Below, one piece after another: positions 46,622-54,577 of a stretch of 64,000 bases of DNA. The DNA comes from Flavobacterium sufflavum (GTDB lineage Bacteria; Bacteroidota; Bacteroidia; Flavobacteriales; Flavobacteriaceae). A program made the translations under genes and the position numbers. Each line of letters begins with the position of its first letter. Positions within the stretch are counted from its first letter, which is position 1. The notes beneath the pieces were generated by a model. That model was not told the origin of the DNA. It worked only from the letters and a program-made list of their open reading frames with translations, and ran no database searches. The stretch covers positions 62,001 to 126,000 of the forward strand of contig NZ_SACJ01000008.1 of assembly GCF_004016525.1 (NCBI RefSeq). Direction: 5' to 3'.

Positions 46622-48247
46622 ATGAAATTTATAAATAATGCAGTTGCAATAGGATTAGTTCTATTGTCTAATCAGTTTGTTGTTGCTCAAAAATCAAATG
46701 AATATTCGAAAGTTTGGGTAGCCGATAATGGCGATGGAACGTATAAGAATCCAATTTTACATGCCGATTATTCTGATCCGGATGCGATTCGTGTTGGAGA
46801 TGATTATTACATGACTGCTTCTTCTTTTAACTGTATTCCCGGCTTGCCAATTTTGCATTCTAAGGATATGGTGAACTGGGAATTGGTGAATTATGCGTTA
46901 CAAAAACAACCTCCTTTTGATGTTTTTGATATTCCACAACATGGAAATGGAGTTTGGGCTCCCTGTATTCGTTTTCATAATGATGAATTTTATATTTATT
47001 ATCCGGATCCTGATTACGGGATTTATATGATTAAAACCAAGGATCCAAAAGGATTGTGGTCTGATCCTATATTAATTAAAGAAGGAAAAGGATTGATTGA
47101 TCCTACGCCTTTGTGGGATGAGGATGGAAAGGCATATTTAGGATTTGCTTTTGCAGGAAGTCGTGCCGGAATAAAAAGTATGTTGGCTATTTGTACGATG
47201 AATCCTGAGGGAACTTTAGCGAATGACGATGCCGTTATGGTGCTTGATGGACATTTTGATGAAGCTACGGTTGAAGGACCAAAGTTGTATAAGCGAAACG
47301 GTTATTATTACATTTTTGCACCAGCAGGAGGAGTTCCTACAGGCTGGCAAACCGTTATGCGTTCTAAAAATATTTTTGGTCCTTACGAGAAAAGAAAAGT
47401 AATGGATCAGGGAAAATCGCCTATTAATGGTCCTCATCAGGGTGCTTGGGTGGATACTCAGACAGGTGAAGACTGGTTCTTCCATTTCCAGGATAAGGGA
47501 GCTTACGGAAGAATTGTGCATTTACAACCTATGAAATGGGTTAACGATTGGCCAGTTATTGGAATAGATAAAGACAAAGACGGTAAAGGAGAACCTGTTT
47601 TGACTTATAAAAAACCGAATGTTGGAAAAACCTATCCAATAATGACCCCTCCGGATTCAGATGAGTTTAATTCACCAAAATTAGGATTGCAATGGGAATG
47701 GCATGCTAATCCTCAGGTATATTGGGGATTGCCAACAAGCATGGGGTATTACTCTCTGTTTTGCCGTCCAATGCCAGAAAAAGCAGTGAATTTATTTGAT
47801 GTACCAAATATTTTAGCGCAAAAATTCCCGGCTAACGAATTTACCACGACTACCAAAATGACATTTAATGCCCGTTTTGATGGTGAAAGTATTGGTTTAG
47901 TAATTCTGGGATTGGATTACAGTATGCTAAAAGTAAAACAGAAAAATGGTGAATTGTTCATTTCTCAGGTTACTTGTAAAAATGCCGATAAAAAAGGTGT
48001 TGAGATCGAAACACAGGCTGTTAAATTAGATAATAAAACTTTTTACCTGCAAACTAAGGTTAAAGAGGGAGGAATTTGCAGTTTCTTTTATAGTACCGAT
48101 GGTAAAAACTTTAAATCTTTAGGCGAAGATTTTAAATCCCGTGAGGGAAAATGGATTGGGGCTAAGATTGGTTTAACGGCTCTTCGAGAAGGAAAAATAA
48201 ACGACGCAGGAAGTGTAGATATTGATTGGTTTAGATTTACTAAATAA
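46622..48247 (+). CDS. GH43 family arabinofuranosidase/xylosidase-like enzyme
   Basis: A 541-residue secreted protein with signal peptide (to about residue 23). Residues about 40-320 form a five-bladed propeller. HADYSDPDAIRVGDDYYM carries the general-base Asp (52), GLIDPTPLWDEDGKAYLG the modulating Asp, and ATVEGPKLYKRNGYYY the general-acid Glu (218). The C-terminal 200 residues are a beta-sandwich typical of beta-xylosidase-like GH43 members. In a pectin operon it most likely removes arabinose or xylose side chains of rhamnogalacturonan I or xylogalacturonan. Galactan side chains are also possible. Confidence 0.92.
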   Translation: MKFINNAVAIGLVLLSNQFVVAQKSNEYSKVWVADNGDGTYKNPILHADYSDPDAIRVGDDYYMTASSFNCIPGLPILHSKDMVNWELVNYALQKQPPFDVFDIPQHGNGVWAPCIRFHNDEFYIYYPDPDYGIYMIKTKDPKGLWSDPILIKEGKGLIDPTPLWDEDGKAYLGFAFAGSRAGIKSMLAICTMNPEGTLANDDAVMVLDGHFDEATVEGPKLYKRNGYYYIFAPAGGVPTGWQTVMRSKNIFGPYEKRKVMDQGKSPINGPHQGAWVDTQTGEDWFFHFQDKGAYGRIVHLQPMKWVNDWPVIGIDKDKDGKGEPVLTYKKPNVGKTYPIMTPPDSDEFNSPKLGLQWEWHANPQVYWGLPTSMGYYSLFCRPMPEKAVNLFDVPNILAQKFPANEFTTTTKMTFNARFDGESIGLVILGLDYSMLKVKQKNGELFISQVTCKNADKKGVEIETQAVKLDNKTFYLQTKVKEGGICSFFYSTDGKNFKSLGEDFKSREGKWIGAKIGLTALREGKINDAGSVDIDWFRFTK

Positions 48248-48254
48248 ATAAACT

Positions 48255-50297
48255 ATGAATAATTTTTTTAAAGGTATAATTACTCTTTTCTGTTGCTTTG
48301 TAGCGGGAATAAATACACAGGCTCAGGTTCTTGATAAATCATGGAAGAGTATTACAGAATTGAAAGACGAGAATTGGTTTGCTTCGAAAGAAGCTAAAGC
48401 CGTAGCTGAAAATGTGTTGTTGTATCAACGCAATATAGGCGGATGGCCAAAAAACATCCAAATGCAAAAGCCTCTTTCTGATGCACAAAAACAGGAATTG
48501 CTAGCTCTTAAAACTTCAACTGAAGGTTGTACTACCGATAACAGTGCGACTTGTCAGGAAATGCTTTTTCTTTCGAAAATATACAAACAACAACCGGACG
48601 AAAGGTATAAGAAAGCCTTTCTTTCAGGATTGGATTATTTGTTGAAAGCGCAATATGACAATGGGGGATGGCCGCAATTTTATCCTTTGAAAAAAGGATA
48701 TTATACGCATATCACATACAATGATGATTCTATGGTGAATATCCTTAATATTTTAAAGGAAATTAAAGATAAAACCGATTATTATTCGATAAAACCATCT
48801 GAAGAAATTGTAGCAAAAACTAAAATTGCTTTTGATAAAGGAATTGATTGTATTATCAAAACCCAATATAAGCAAAACGGTGTTTTGACCGCCTGGTGTG
48901 CACAACATGACGAAACTACTTTTTTGCCAGCTAAAGCCCGCGCTTATGAATTACCGTCATTAAGCGGTAAAGAATCGGCTAAAATTGTATTGTTGTTAAT
49001 GTCTATTGAAAATCCTTCAAAAGAAATAATTACGGCTGTTGATGCTGCGGTTGTTTGGTTTGAAAAAGTAAAAATAGAAGGTTTAAGAGAAGACCGTTCT
49101 TTGAATGAAAAAGGCAAGATAAGCGACAAAAAAATGGTTGCTGATGTTAATGCTCCAGCACTATGGGCTCGTTTTATGGAATTGGAAGATAATAAACCTT
49201 TTTTCTCAGACAGGGATGGAGTTAAAAAATATTCATTATCAGAAATTGGCGATGAGCGCAGAAATGGATATTCCTGGTATACCAATGAGCCTAAAGAGGT
49301 ATTGAAAGCTTACGAAAAGTGGAAAAAAAAACTTTCGACTGAGCTAAAATCGACTCCGAAAACAGGAATGAAAGCTCCAAAAGATGAATATAATATTGTT
49401 GTAGCCCAGGATGGTAGCGGTGATTATACGAGTATTCAGGAAGCGATATACAATTCTCCTTCATTTCCTTATAAAAGAGTGTTGATTACGATTAAAAATG
49501 GTGTTTATCATGAAAAAGTACTAATTCCGGAGTGGAATACCAAGGTTTCTTTAATTGGTGAAAGCAAAGAAAACACGATAATTACCTTTGATGATTATTA
49601 TGGTAAAATCAATCTGGGGCGAAACAGTACCTTTTTAACACCAACTGTATTGGTGGAAGGAAATGATTTTAAGGCAATTAATTTAACCATTAAAAACACT
49701 TCGGGTCCTGTTGGTCAGGCAATAGCTTTGTCGGTAGTTGCTGATAGAGTGGTGGTTTCTAATTGCATTATTTTAGGAAATCAGGATACTTTGTACACTT
49801 CGGGAGAAGGATTTAAGCAGTATTTCAAGGATTGCTTTATTGAAGGAACAGTAGATTTTATTTTTGGTAGCGCAACGGTGGTATTTGATAATTGTACGCT
49901 GCATAGCAAAAGTAATGCTTATGTAACGGCGGCTTCAACGCCTGAAAGTTCTAAATACGGTTTTGTGTTTATGAATTGCAAACTGACTGCTGATGAAAAA
50001 GCGACTGAAGTTTATCTTGGACGACCTTGGCGTATTAACGCTAAAACGGTGTATTTGAATTGCGAAATGGATAATCATATTCGAAAAGAAGGCTGGAACA
50101 ACTGGTCTAAAGCTGATGCTGAAAAAGCTTCTTTTTATGCCGAATACAATTGTTCTGGTCCGGGATTTCAACCAGCAAACAGAGTAGCCTGGTCACATCA
50201 ATTAACTAAAACGGAGGCTAAGGATTATACTTTGCAACAGATTCTTGAAGATTCAAAATCGAAATTAAATATTAATTGGTATTCAAATTTTAAATAA
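48255..50297 (+). CDS. PL10 pectate lyase - CE8 pectin methylesterase fusion
   Basis: A 680-residue bifunctional secreted protein with a signal peptide (to about residue 24). Residues about 30-365 are a PL10 pectate lyase, (alpha/alpha)3 type, with GGWPKNIQM, NGGWPQFYPL, THITYNDDSM and WCAQHDETTFLPAKARAYEL. From about residue 377 a CE8 beta-helix begins with VAQDGSGDYTSIQEA. Its catalytic QDTLY (about 510), DFIFGSA (about 534) and LGRPWR (about 590) are all intact. The esterase would remove methyl groups and the lyase cut the resulting polygalacturonate by beta-elimination. The same two families occur as separate neighbouring genes at 61893 and 63501. Confidence 0.95.
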   Translation: MNNFFKGIITLFCCFVAGINTQAQVLDKSWKSITELKDENWFASKEAKAVAENVLLYQRNIGGWPKNIQMQKPLSDAQKQELLALKTSTEGCTTDNSATCQEMLFLSKIYKQQPDERYKKAFLSGLDYLLKAQYDNGGWPQFYPLKKGYYTHITYNDDSMVNILNILKEIKDKTDYYSIKPSEEIVAKTKIAFDKGIDCIIKTQYKQNGVLTAWCAQHDETTFLPAKARAYELPSLSGKESAKIVLLLMSIENPSKEIITAVDAAVVWFEKVKIEGLREDRSLNEKGKISDKKMVADVNAPALWARFMELEDNKPFFSDRDGVKKYSLSEIGDERRNGYSWYTNEPKEVLKAYEKWKKKLSTELKSTPKTGMKAPKDEYNIVVAQDGSGDYTSIQEAIYNSPSFPYKRVLITIKNGVYHEKVLIPEWNTKVSLIGESKENTIITFDDYYGKINLGRNSTFLTPTVLVEGNDFKAINLTIKNTSGPVGQAIALSVVADRVVVSNCIILGNQDTLYTSGEGFKQYFKDCFIEGTVDFIFGSATVVFDNCTLHSKSNAYVTAASTPESSKYGFVFMNCKLTADEKATEVYLGRPWRINAKTVYLNCEMDNHIRKEGWNNWSKADAEKASFYAEYNCSGPGFQPANRVAWSHQLTKTEAKDYTLQQILEDSKSKLNINWYSNFK

Positions 50298-50299
50298 TT

Positions 50300-51031
50300 A
50301 TGAGAATTAAATTGTTACTTTTATTATTAATAGCTACTAGTTGTTTTGCACAAAAAACAACTGTTTACACCATTGGCGATTCGACGATGGCTAATAAATC
50401 CAATCCAACAGAAAATCCGGAACACGGATGGGCTCAGGTGTTACAGCAGTTTTTTGACAATAACGTAGTGGTCGATAACAGAGCAATGAATGGTCGCAGT
50501 ACACGTAGTTTTATTAACGAAAAACGTTGGGATTCGATTTTGAAAACCTTGAAAAAAGGAGATTATGTTTTTATCCAATTTGGGCATAATGACCAAAAAG
50601 AAAATAAACCAAGTGTGTACACTAATCCGCGTACAGCTTATCGCCAAAATTTGATTCGATTTGTGACAGAGGCGCGTGCTAAAGGTGCGACTCCGGTTTT
50701 GTTTTCGTCAATCGTTAGAAGAAATTTTAATGCAGAAGGTACTTTGGTAGATACGCACGGTCTATATCCATTGGAAACCCGATTGGTTGCTACAGATTAT
50801 AAGGTTCCGTTTATTGATTTGCAATATTTGACCGAGTTGTTAGAGGAATCTTATGGTGTTGAAGGTTCGAAAAAATTGCATTTGCATTTTAATGCAGGCG
50901 AAAGTGCTTTTTATAAAACCGAAAAACACGACGATACCCATTTGTCATTATTAGGAGCTACAGAGATTGCTAAATTGGCTATAATCGAATTAAAAAAGAC
51001 CGATTTAGATTTGAAAAAACACATTAAGTAA
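50300..51031 (+). CDS. SGNH-hydrolase, rhamnogalacturonan acetylesterase-like (CE12)
   Basis: A 243-residue secreted protein with signal peptide (to about residue 17, TSCFAQ). SGNH blocks are in order: YTIGDSTMANK (Ser28), the Gly of AMNGRSTR, FGHNDQKE (Asn97), and DDTHLSLLG (Asp212/His214). This arrangement and length match CE12 acetylesterases. It removes acetyl groups from galacturonate in rhamnogalacturonan I or homogalacturonan so lyases and GH28 enzymes can act. It sits 2 nt after the PL10-CE8 gene. Confidence 0.92.
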   Translation: MRIKLLLLLLIATSCFAQKTTVYTIGDSTMANKSNPTENPEHGWAQVLQQFFDNNVVVDNRAMNGRSTRSFINEKRWDSILKTLKKGDYVFIQFGHNDQKENKPSVYTNPRTAYRQNLIRFVTEARAKGATPVLFSSIVRRNFNAEGTLVDTHGLYPLETRLVATDYKVPFIDLQYLTELLEESYGVEGSKKLHLHFNAGESAFYKTEKHDDTHLSLLGATEIAKLAIIELKKTDLDLKKHIK

Positions 51032-51049
51032 AACTGAATACTGAATAGC

Positions 51050-52411
51050 ATGAAAAACATTACTTTTTATTTCGTCACGATTTTGTCATCTTTCAATATG
51101 CTTTTGGCGCAAACAAGTCCTAAAAATGCGACTGCTGAAATAGAAAGAATTGTTAGTGGTATTCAATTGCCTTCAATTCCTAATAACAAATTCCTGATTA
51201 CAAAATTTGGAGCCAAAGGTGATTCGGTGACTAATTGTAAGTCAGCTTTTGATAAAGCAATGAAAGCCTGTTTAAAAAAGCATGGTGGGACTATCATTGT
51301 TCCAAAAGGTGTTTACACGATTAATGGACCTATCCATTTTGTGAGTAACGTCAAATTGCATTTAGAGACAGGTGCTAAAATACGATTTGGCTCTAATCCT
51401 AAAGATTATCCTTTGGTATTAACGAGTTGGGAAGGAACAATGTTATATAATTATAGTCCGTTAATTTATGGTAATAATGTAGAAAATGTTGCTATTACCG
51501 GAAACGGAATTATTGATGGTGAAGCTAAGGATACCTGGATAAAATGGAAGCCATTGGAAGAAAAAGACAAGTTGTTGAGCAGGGAAATGAATCACAAAAA
51601 TGTTCCTGTAAAAGAGCGCATTTTTGGTGAAGGACATTTTTTAAGACCTCAATTAATTCAGTTTGTCAATTCTAAAAATATTTTGTTAGAAGATGTAAAA
51701 ATTGAAGATTCTCCGTTTTGGTGTGTACATTTATTAAAATCTAGAAGCATTACCCTTCGCGGATTAAAATATGATGCCCAAAACAATAATAATGACGGTG
51801 TTGATCCTGAATATTCGAGTGATATTTTGATTGAGAAAATTCAGTTTGATAATGGCGACGATAATGTGGCTATTAAAGCGGGACGCGATAATGAAGGACG
51901 TGATAATTCAAATAGTCCTTCTGAAAACATTGTAATTAGAAATTGCGAATTTAAAGGCCTGCATGCTGTGGTTATTGGCAGCGAAATGTCAGCTGGTGTC
52001 CGTAATGTATTTGTAGATAATTGTAAAGCCAGAGGCTATTTGAAAAGAGGAATTTATATTAAGACTAATTCAGATAGAGGTGGTTATGTTAAAGATCTCT
52101 ATTTTTCTAATATTGCTTTAGGCAAAGTAGAAGATTGTATCTATGTGACTGCTAATTATCATGGGGAAGGCAGTGGTTTGTATCCTTCTAAAATTTCAGA
52201 TATTTCTATTTCAAATGTCAGCTGTGAAGCTGCTTCAAATACGGCTATTATCATCGAAGGTTTTCCGGAGAAGAAAGTCGAAAATGTAGTTTTGGACAAA
52301 ATCACGGTGAAGTCGGCTAAAAACGGAATGACATTAGTTAACACTCAAAATATTAGTGTAAACGAAATTATAATTGGGGATAAAATAGGGGTGCCAAGTT
52401 CTGTGAAATAA
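51050..52411 (+). CDS. GH28 family enzyme with variant third and fourth motifs
   Basis: A 453-residue secreted beta-helix enzyme with signal peptide (to about residue 20, MLLAQT). NNNNDGVDPEYS and NGDDNVAIKAGRDNEGRD keep the catalytic Asp residues. The third motif reads KGLHAVVIGSEMS, keeping the His but not GHG. The fourth reads RGIYIKTNSDRGG, where the Arg of RIK has become Tyr. This subgroup is probably specialised, for example for rhamnogalacturonan or xylogalacturonan, rather than inactive. It ends the operon and is followed by a palindromic repeat. Confidence 0.9.
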   Translation: MKNITFYFVTILSSFNMLLAQTSPKNATAEIERIVSGIQLPSIPNNKFLITKFGAKGDSVTNCKSAFDKAMKACLKKHGGTIIVPKGVYTINGPIHFVSNVKLHLETGAKIRFGSNPKDYPLVLTSWEGTMLYNYSPLIYGNNVENVAITGNGIIDGEAKDTWIKWKPLEEKDKLLSREMNHKNVPVKERIFGEGHFLRPQLIQFVNSKNILLEDVKIEDSPFWCVHLLKSRSITLRGLKYDAQNNNNDGVDPEYSSDILIEKIQFDNGDDNVAIKAGRDNEGRDNSNSPSENIVIRNCEFKGLHAVVIGSEMSAGVRNVFVDNCKARGYLKRGIYIKTNSDRGGYVKDLYFSNIALGKVEDCIYVTANYHGEGSGLYPSKISDISISNVSCEAASNTAIIIEGFPEKKVENVVLDKITVKSAKNGMTLVNTQNISVNEIIIGDKIGVPSSVK

Positions 52412-52455
52412 TTTTTTTTTCTCAGCAAATTACCATTTAGAACTGCATTATTTAA

Positions 52456-52522
52456 TGTCAGTTCGAGCGAAGTCGAGAACATTATCAATTTGTATTGTCC
52501 CTCGACTTCGCTCGGGATGACA
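52456..52522. repeat. Palindromic intergenic repeat, possible bidirectional terminator
   Basis: Arms with a 14-bp perfect core (CGAGCGAAGTCGAG at 52464-52477, complement at 52501-52514) and outer TGTCA/TGACA matches lie between two convergent genes. CTCGACTTCGCTCGGGATGACA-like elements are, as I recall, dispersed repeats in Bacteroidota. There is no long T-run, so termination would be weak or factor-assisted. Confidence 0.65.
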
Positions 52523-52564
52523 ATTCTATGTAATAAAATCTTTGTTTAAAGTTTCCAGAGGAGA

Positions 52565-53104
52565 TTAATTCCTAAATAGAAAATACAGTATAGTAGTTAA
52601 GGTACTGGTGTTTTCGAATTCTCTTAAAAAGGCATAAGCTCTCTTCATTTGTGTCTTTACAGTATTGATGGAGATATTATACATTTCTGCAATTTCTGCA
52701 TAACTGTGTCCTTCTACAATATGCGACATGAAAATCTCTCTTCTGGCTTGAGGAATCTTGTCAACTAAAGTAAGGATTTTAGGTTTTTTATTTTCTTCCG
52801 CTTTTTCAAAAACAACTTGTTCTTCAAATTTTGGATGAATTATTTTGTTGTTTTCTAAACTGATTGTTTTGTGTTTTTCTAAATATTGAAGACTCATATT
52901 TTTCACTGATCTTGAAGCATAAGCCTTAAACGAAATAGTAAAGTTTAGAGCTTCTTCTTTTTCCCATAGATAAATAAAAAAATCCTGTACAACATCTTTT
53001 GCCACATCTTTATCCTTAGTTATGTTAAAAGAAACTAAAGATAAAAAGGTGAAATGTTCTTTGTACAAGTCTTCAAATATTTTTAAATCTTTATGAGATG
53101 ACAT
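52565..53104 (-). CDS. ECF-type RNA polymerase sigma factor (FecI/RpoE-like)
   Basis: A 179-residue sigma-70 family protein with only regions 2 and 4. Region 2 covers FEDLYKEHFTFLSLVSFNIT and KDVVQDFFIYLWEKEE. Region 4 is the HTH segment GHSYAEIAEMYNISINTVK near the C-terminus. It is divergent from a FecR-like anti-sigma gene and near a SusC with an STN domain, the standard Bacteroidota trans-envelope signalling arrangement. It would activate the SusC/D transcription unit. An operator-like palindrome and a -7 box lie just upstream of its start. Confidence 0.92.
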   Translation of the reverse strand: MSSHKDLKIFEDLYKEHFTFLSLVSFNITKDKDVAKDVVQDFFIYLWEKEEALNFTISFKAYASRSVKNMSLQYLEKHKTISLENNKIIHPKFEEQVVFEKAEENKKPKILTLVDKIPQARREIFMSHIVEGHSYAEIAEMYNISINTVKTQMKRAYAFLREFENTSTLTTILYFLFRN

Positions 53105-53127
53105 TTGTAAATAGAGATTATTCGTTT

Positions 53128-53141
53128 TGTAATGGATTACA
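53128..53141. promoter_or_regulatory. LacI-type operator, copy 5 (ECF sigma gene)
   Basis: TGTAATGGATTACA matches the consensus at 13 of 14 positions, with CG changed to GG at the centre. It is 24 nt from the sigma gene start and a few bases downstream of the - strand -7 box, the same relative layout as the other copies. Confidence 0.58.
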
Positions 53142-53147
53142 TTACGT

Positions 53148-53155
53148 CAAATATA
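53148..53155 (-). promoter_or_regulatory. -7 promoter element of the ECF sigma gene
   Basis: On the - strand this reads TATATTTG, a perfect TAnnTTTG box, 6 nt before the operator-like palindrome. A -33 match is not clear. Confidence 0.5.
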
Positions 53156-53271
53156 AAATAAAAACTTAGTTTTTTTTTATAATGTGTAAAAAAAATAAAA
53201 AATAATTAATTAAAGTTGTCACCCTAAAAAACTTTTTTCCTAACATAACTTTAACATACAAGATAAATACA

Positions 53272-54411
53272 ATGGACTCCAGCCCAAATTTGATTAATAT
53301 CCTAAAGGAAATAGTAAGTAATGGAAGTATTGATACTTCCAAAATAAAATTGTTGTCTCAAGAAGAGCAAGAATTAATAAAAGAGCTTCATAATAATGGA
53401 TTGCTCGAAGAGGCATTATTGTATGTAGAATCAATAGATGCTGAAAAAAATTGGGATGAATTAAAAGAAAGAATAAATGTTAAAAAGAATCCCATTGTAA
53501 TCAATTGGAAAAATATTTTTCAATATGCAGCAGTTTTTGTGGGCTTGTTGAGTTTGGTATATGTTTTTCAATATAAAACGGATTCACAAACTAAAACTGT
53601 TATTCCTGCCGATGCCATTCAATTGGTTTTAGAAAATGGAGATGTTCAGATTTTAAGTCCTAATGGAGATCAACAAATTATAAAGAAAAATGGAGAAGTA
53701 GTCGCTTCTCAAAAGGAAAATCAAATTAGTTATAGTTCATCTCGAGTGATAGATAAGTTAGTTTATAATGAGATTAAAATTCCTTACGGAAAAACCTTTG
53801 TAGTCACTTTGTCGGACGGTACAGTTGTCAATATGAATGCAGGTTCTTCTTTAAAATATCCGGTTCAATTTATCAAAGGACATAATAGAGAAGTGGTGTT
53901 AGAAGGAGAAGCTTTTTTTGATGTTACTAAAGATAAAGCACATCCTTTTATTGTTAAAACTAGAGGTGTAGATGTTAGAGTTTTAGGAACAAAATTTAAT
54001 GTGAGTTCGTATAAAGAAGAGGTCGATATCAATACTGTATTGGTTGAGGGATCGGTTAGTTTGTCTAGTGCGGCTACACCAAATGAGAAAGCAATGCTCG
54101 TTCCAGGTGAAAAAGGAACTTGGAATAATCAAAAAAGAGCAATAACTGTTGAAAAAGTAGATACTCGATTTTATACAGAATGGATGAATGGGGAACTTGT
54201 TTTTAGAAAAACAGCTTTTAAAGATATTATAATAAAGTTAGAACGCTCTTATAATGTAACTATTGAGAATAATAGAAAAGATCTTTTAGCTAAAAAATTC
54301 AATGCCAGTTTTAATAAGAATATTGAAAGTATTGAGGTGGTATTAGAAACAATGAGTAAAATTCAAGACTTCACTTTTAAGAAAGAAGGGAAGTTGATAA
54401 AAATAAACTAA
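53272..54411 (+). CDS. FecR-family anti-sigma factor
   Basis: A 379-residue inner-membrane protein. About 80 cytoplasmic residues precede a single membrane span (IFQYAAVFVGLLSLVYVF, about residues 83-100). The periplasmic part contains the FecR domain with IPYGKTFVVTLSDGTVVNM and EAFFDVTKDKAHPFIVKT, then a DUF4974-type C-terminal domain (ELVFRKTAFKDIIIKLERSY). It would hold the divergent sigma factor until the SusC STN domain signals that ligand is bound. Confidence 0.93.
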   Translation: MDSSPNLINILKEIVSNGSIDTSKIKLLSQEEQELIKELHNNGLLEEALLYVESIDAEKNWDELKERINVKKNPIVINWKNIFQYAAVFVGLLSLVYVFQYKTDSQTKTVIPADAIQLVLENGDVQILSPNGDQQIIKKNGEVVASQKENQISYSSSRVIDKLVYNEIKIPYGKTFVVTLSDGTVVNMNAGSSLKYPVQFIKGHNREVVLEGEAFFDVTKDKAHPFIVKTRGVDVRVLGTKFNVSSYKEEVDINTVLVEGSVSLSSAATPNEKAMLVPGEKGTWNNQKRAITVEKVDTRFYTEWMNGELVFRKTAFKDIIIKLERSYNVTIENNRKDLLAKKFNASFNKNIESIEVVLETMSKIQDFTFKKEGKLIKIN

Positions 54412-54487
54412 CTAATTTACTAACTAACCAAAAACTAATTCATGAGATGAGAGTGTAATTTTTTTAAAGGAAGAAATACATGAAAAA

Positions 54488-54520
54488 AAATCGGAAAATA
54501 GTACCAGTATTTCCCGATTT
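54488..54520 (+). promoter_or_regulatory. Hairpin in the leader of the susC-like gene
   Basis: Arms 54488-54500 and 54508-54520 form 13 bp with one mismatch around a 7-nt loop. There is no downstream T-run. It lies 57 nt before the susC start and could be an mRNA-stability or attenuation element between fecR and susC. Confidence 0.4.
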
Positions 54521-54577
54521 AGTAATGTGTTTCAAACGACGTATCGAAATTAAATCATTTAAAATCAAACCAAAATT

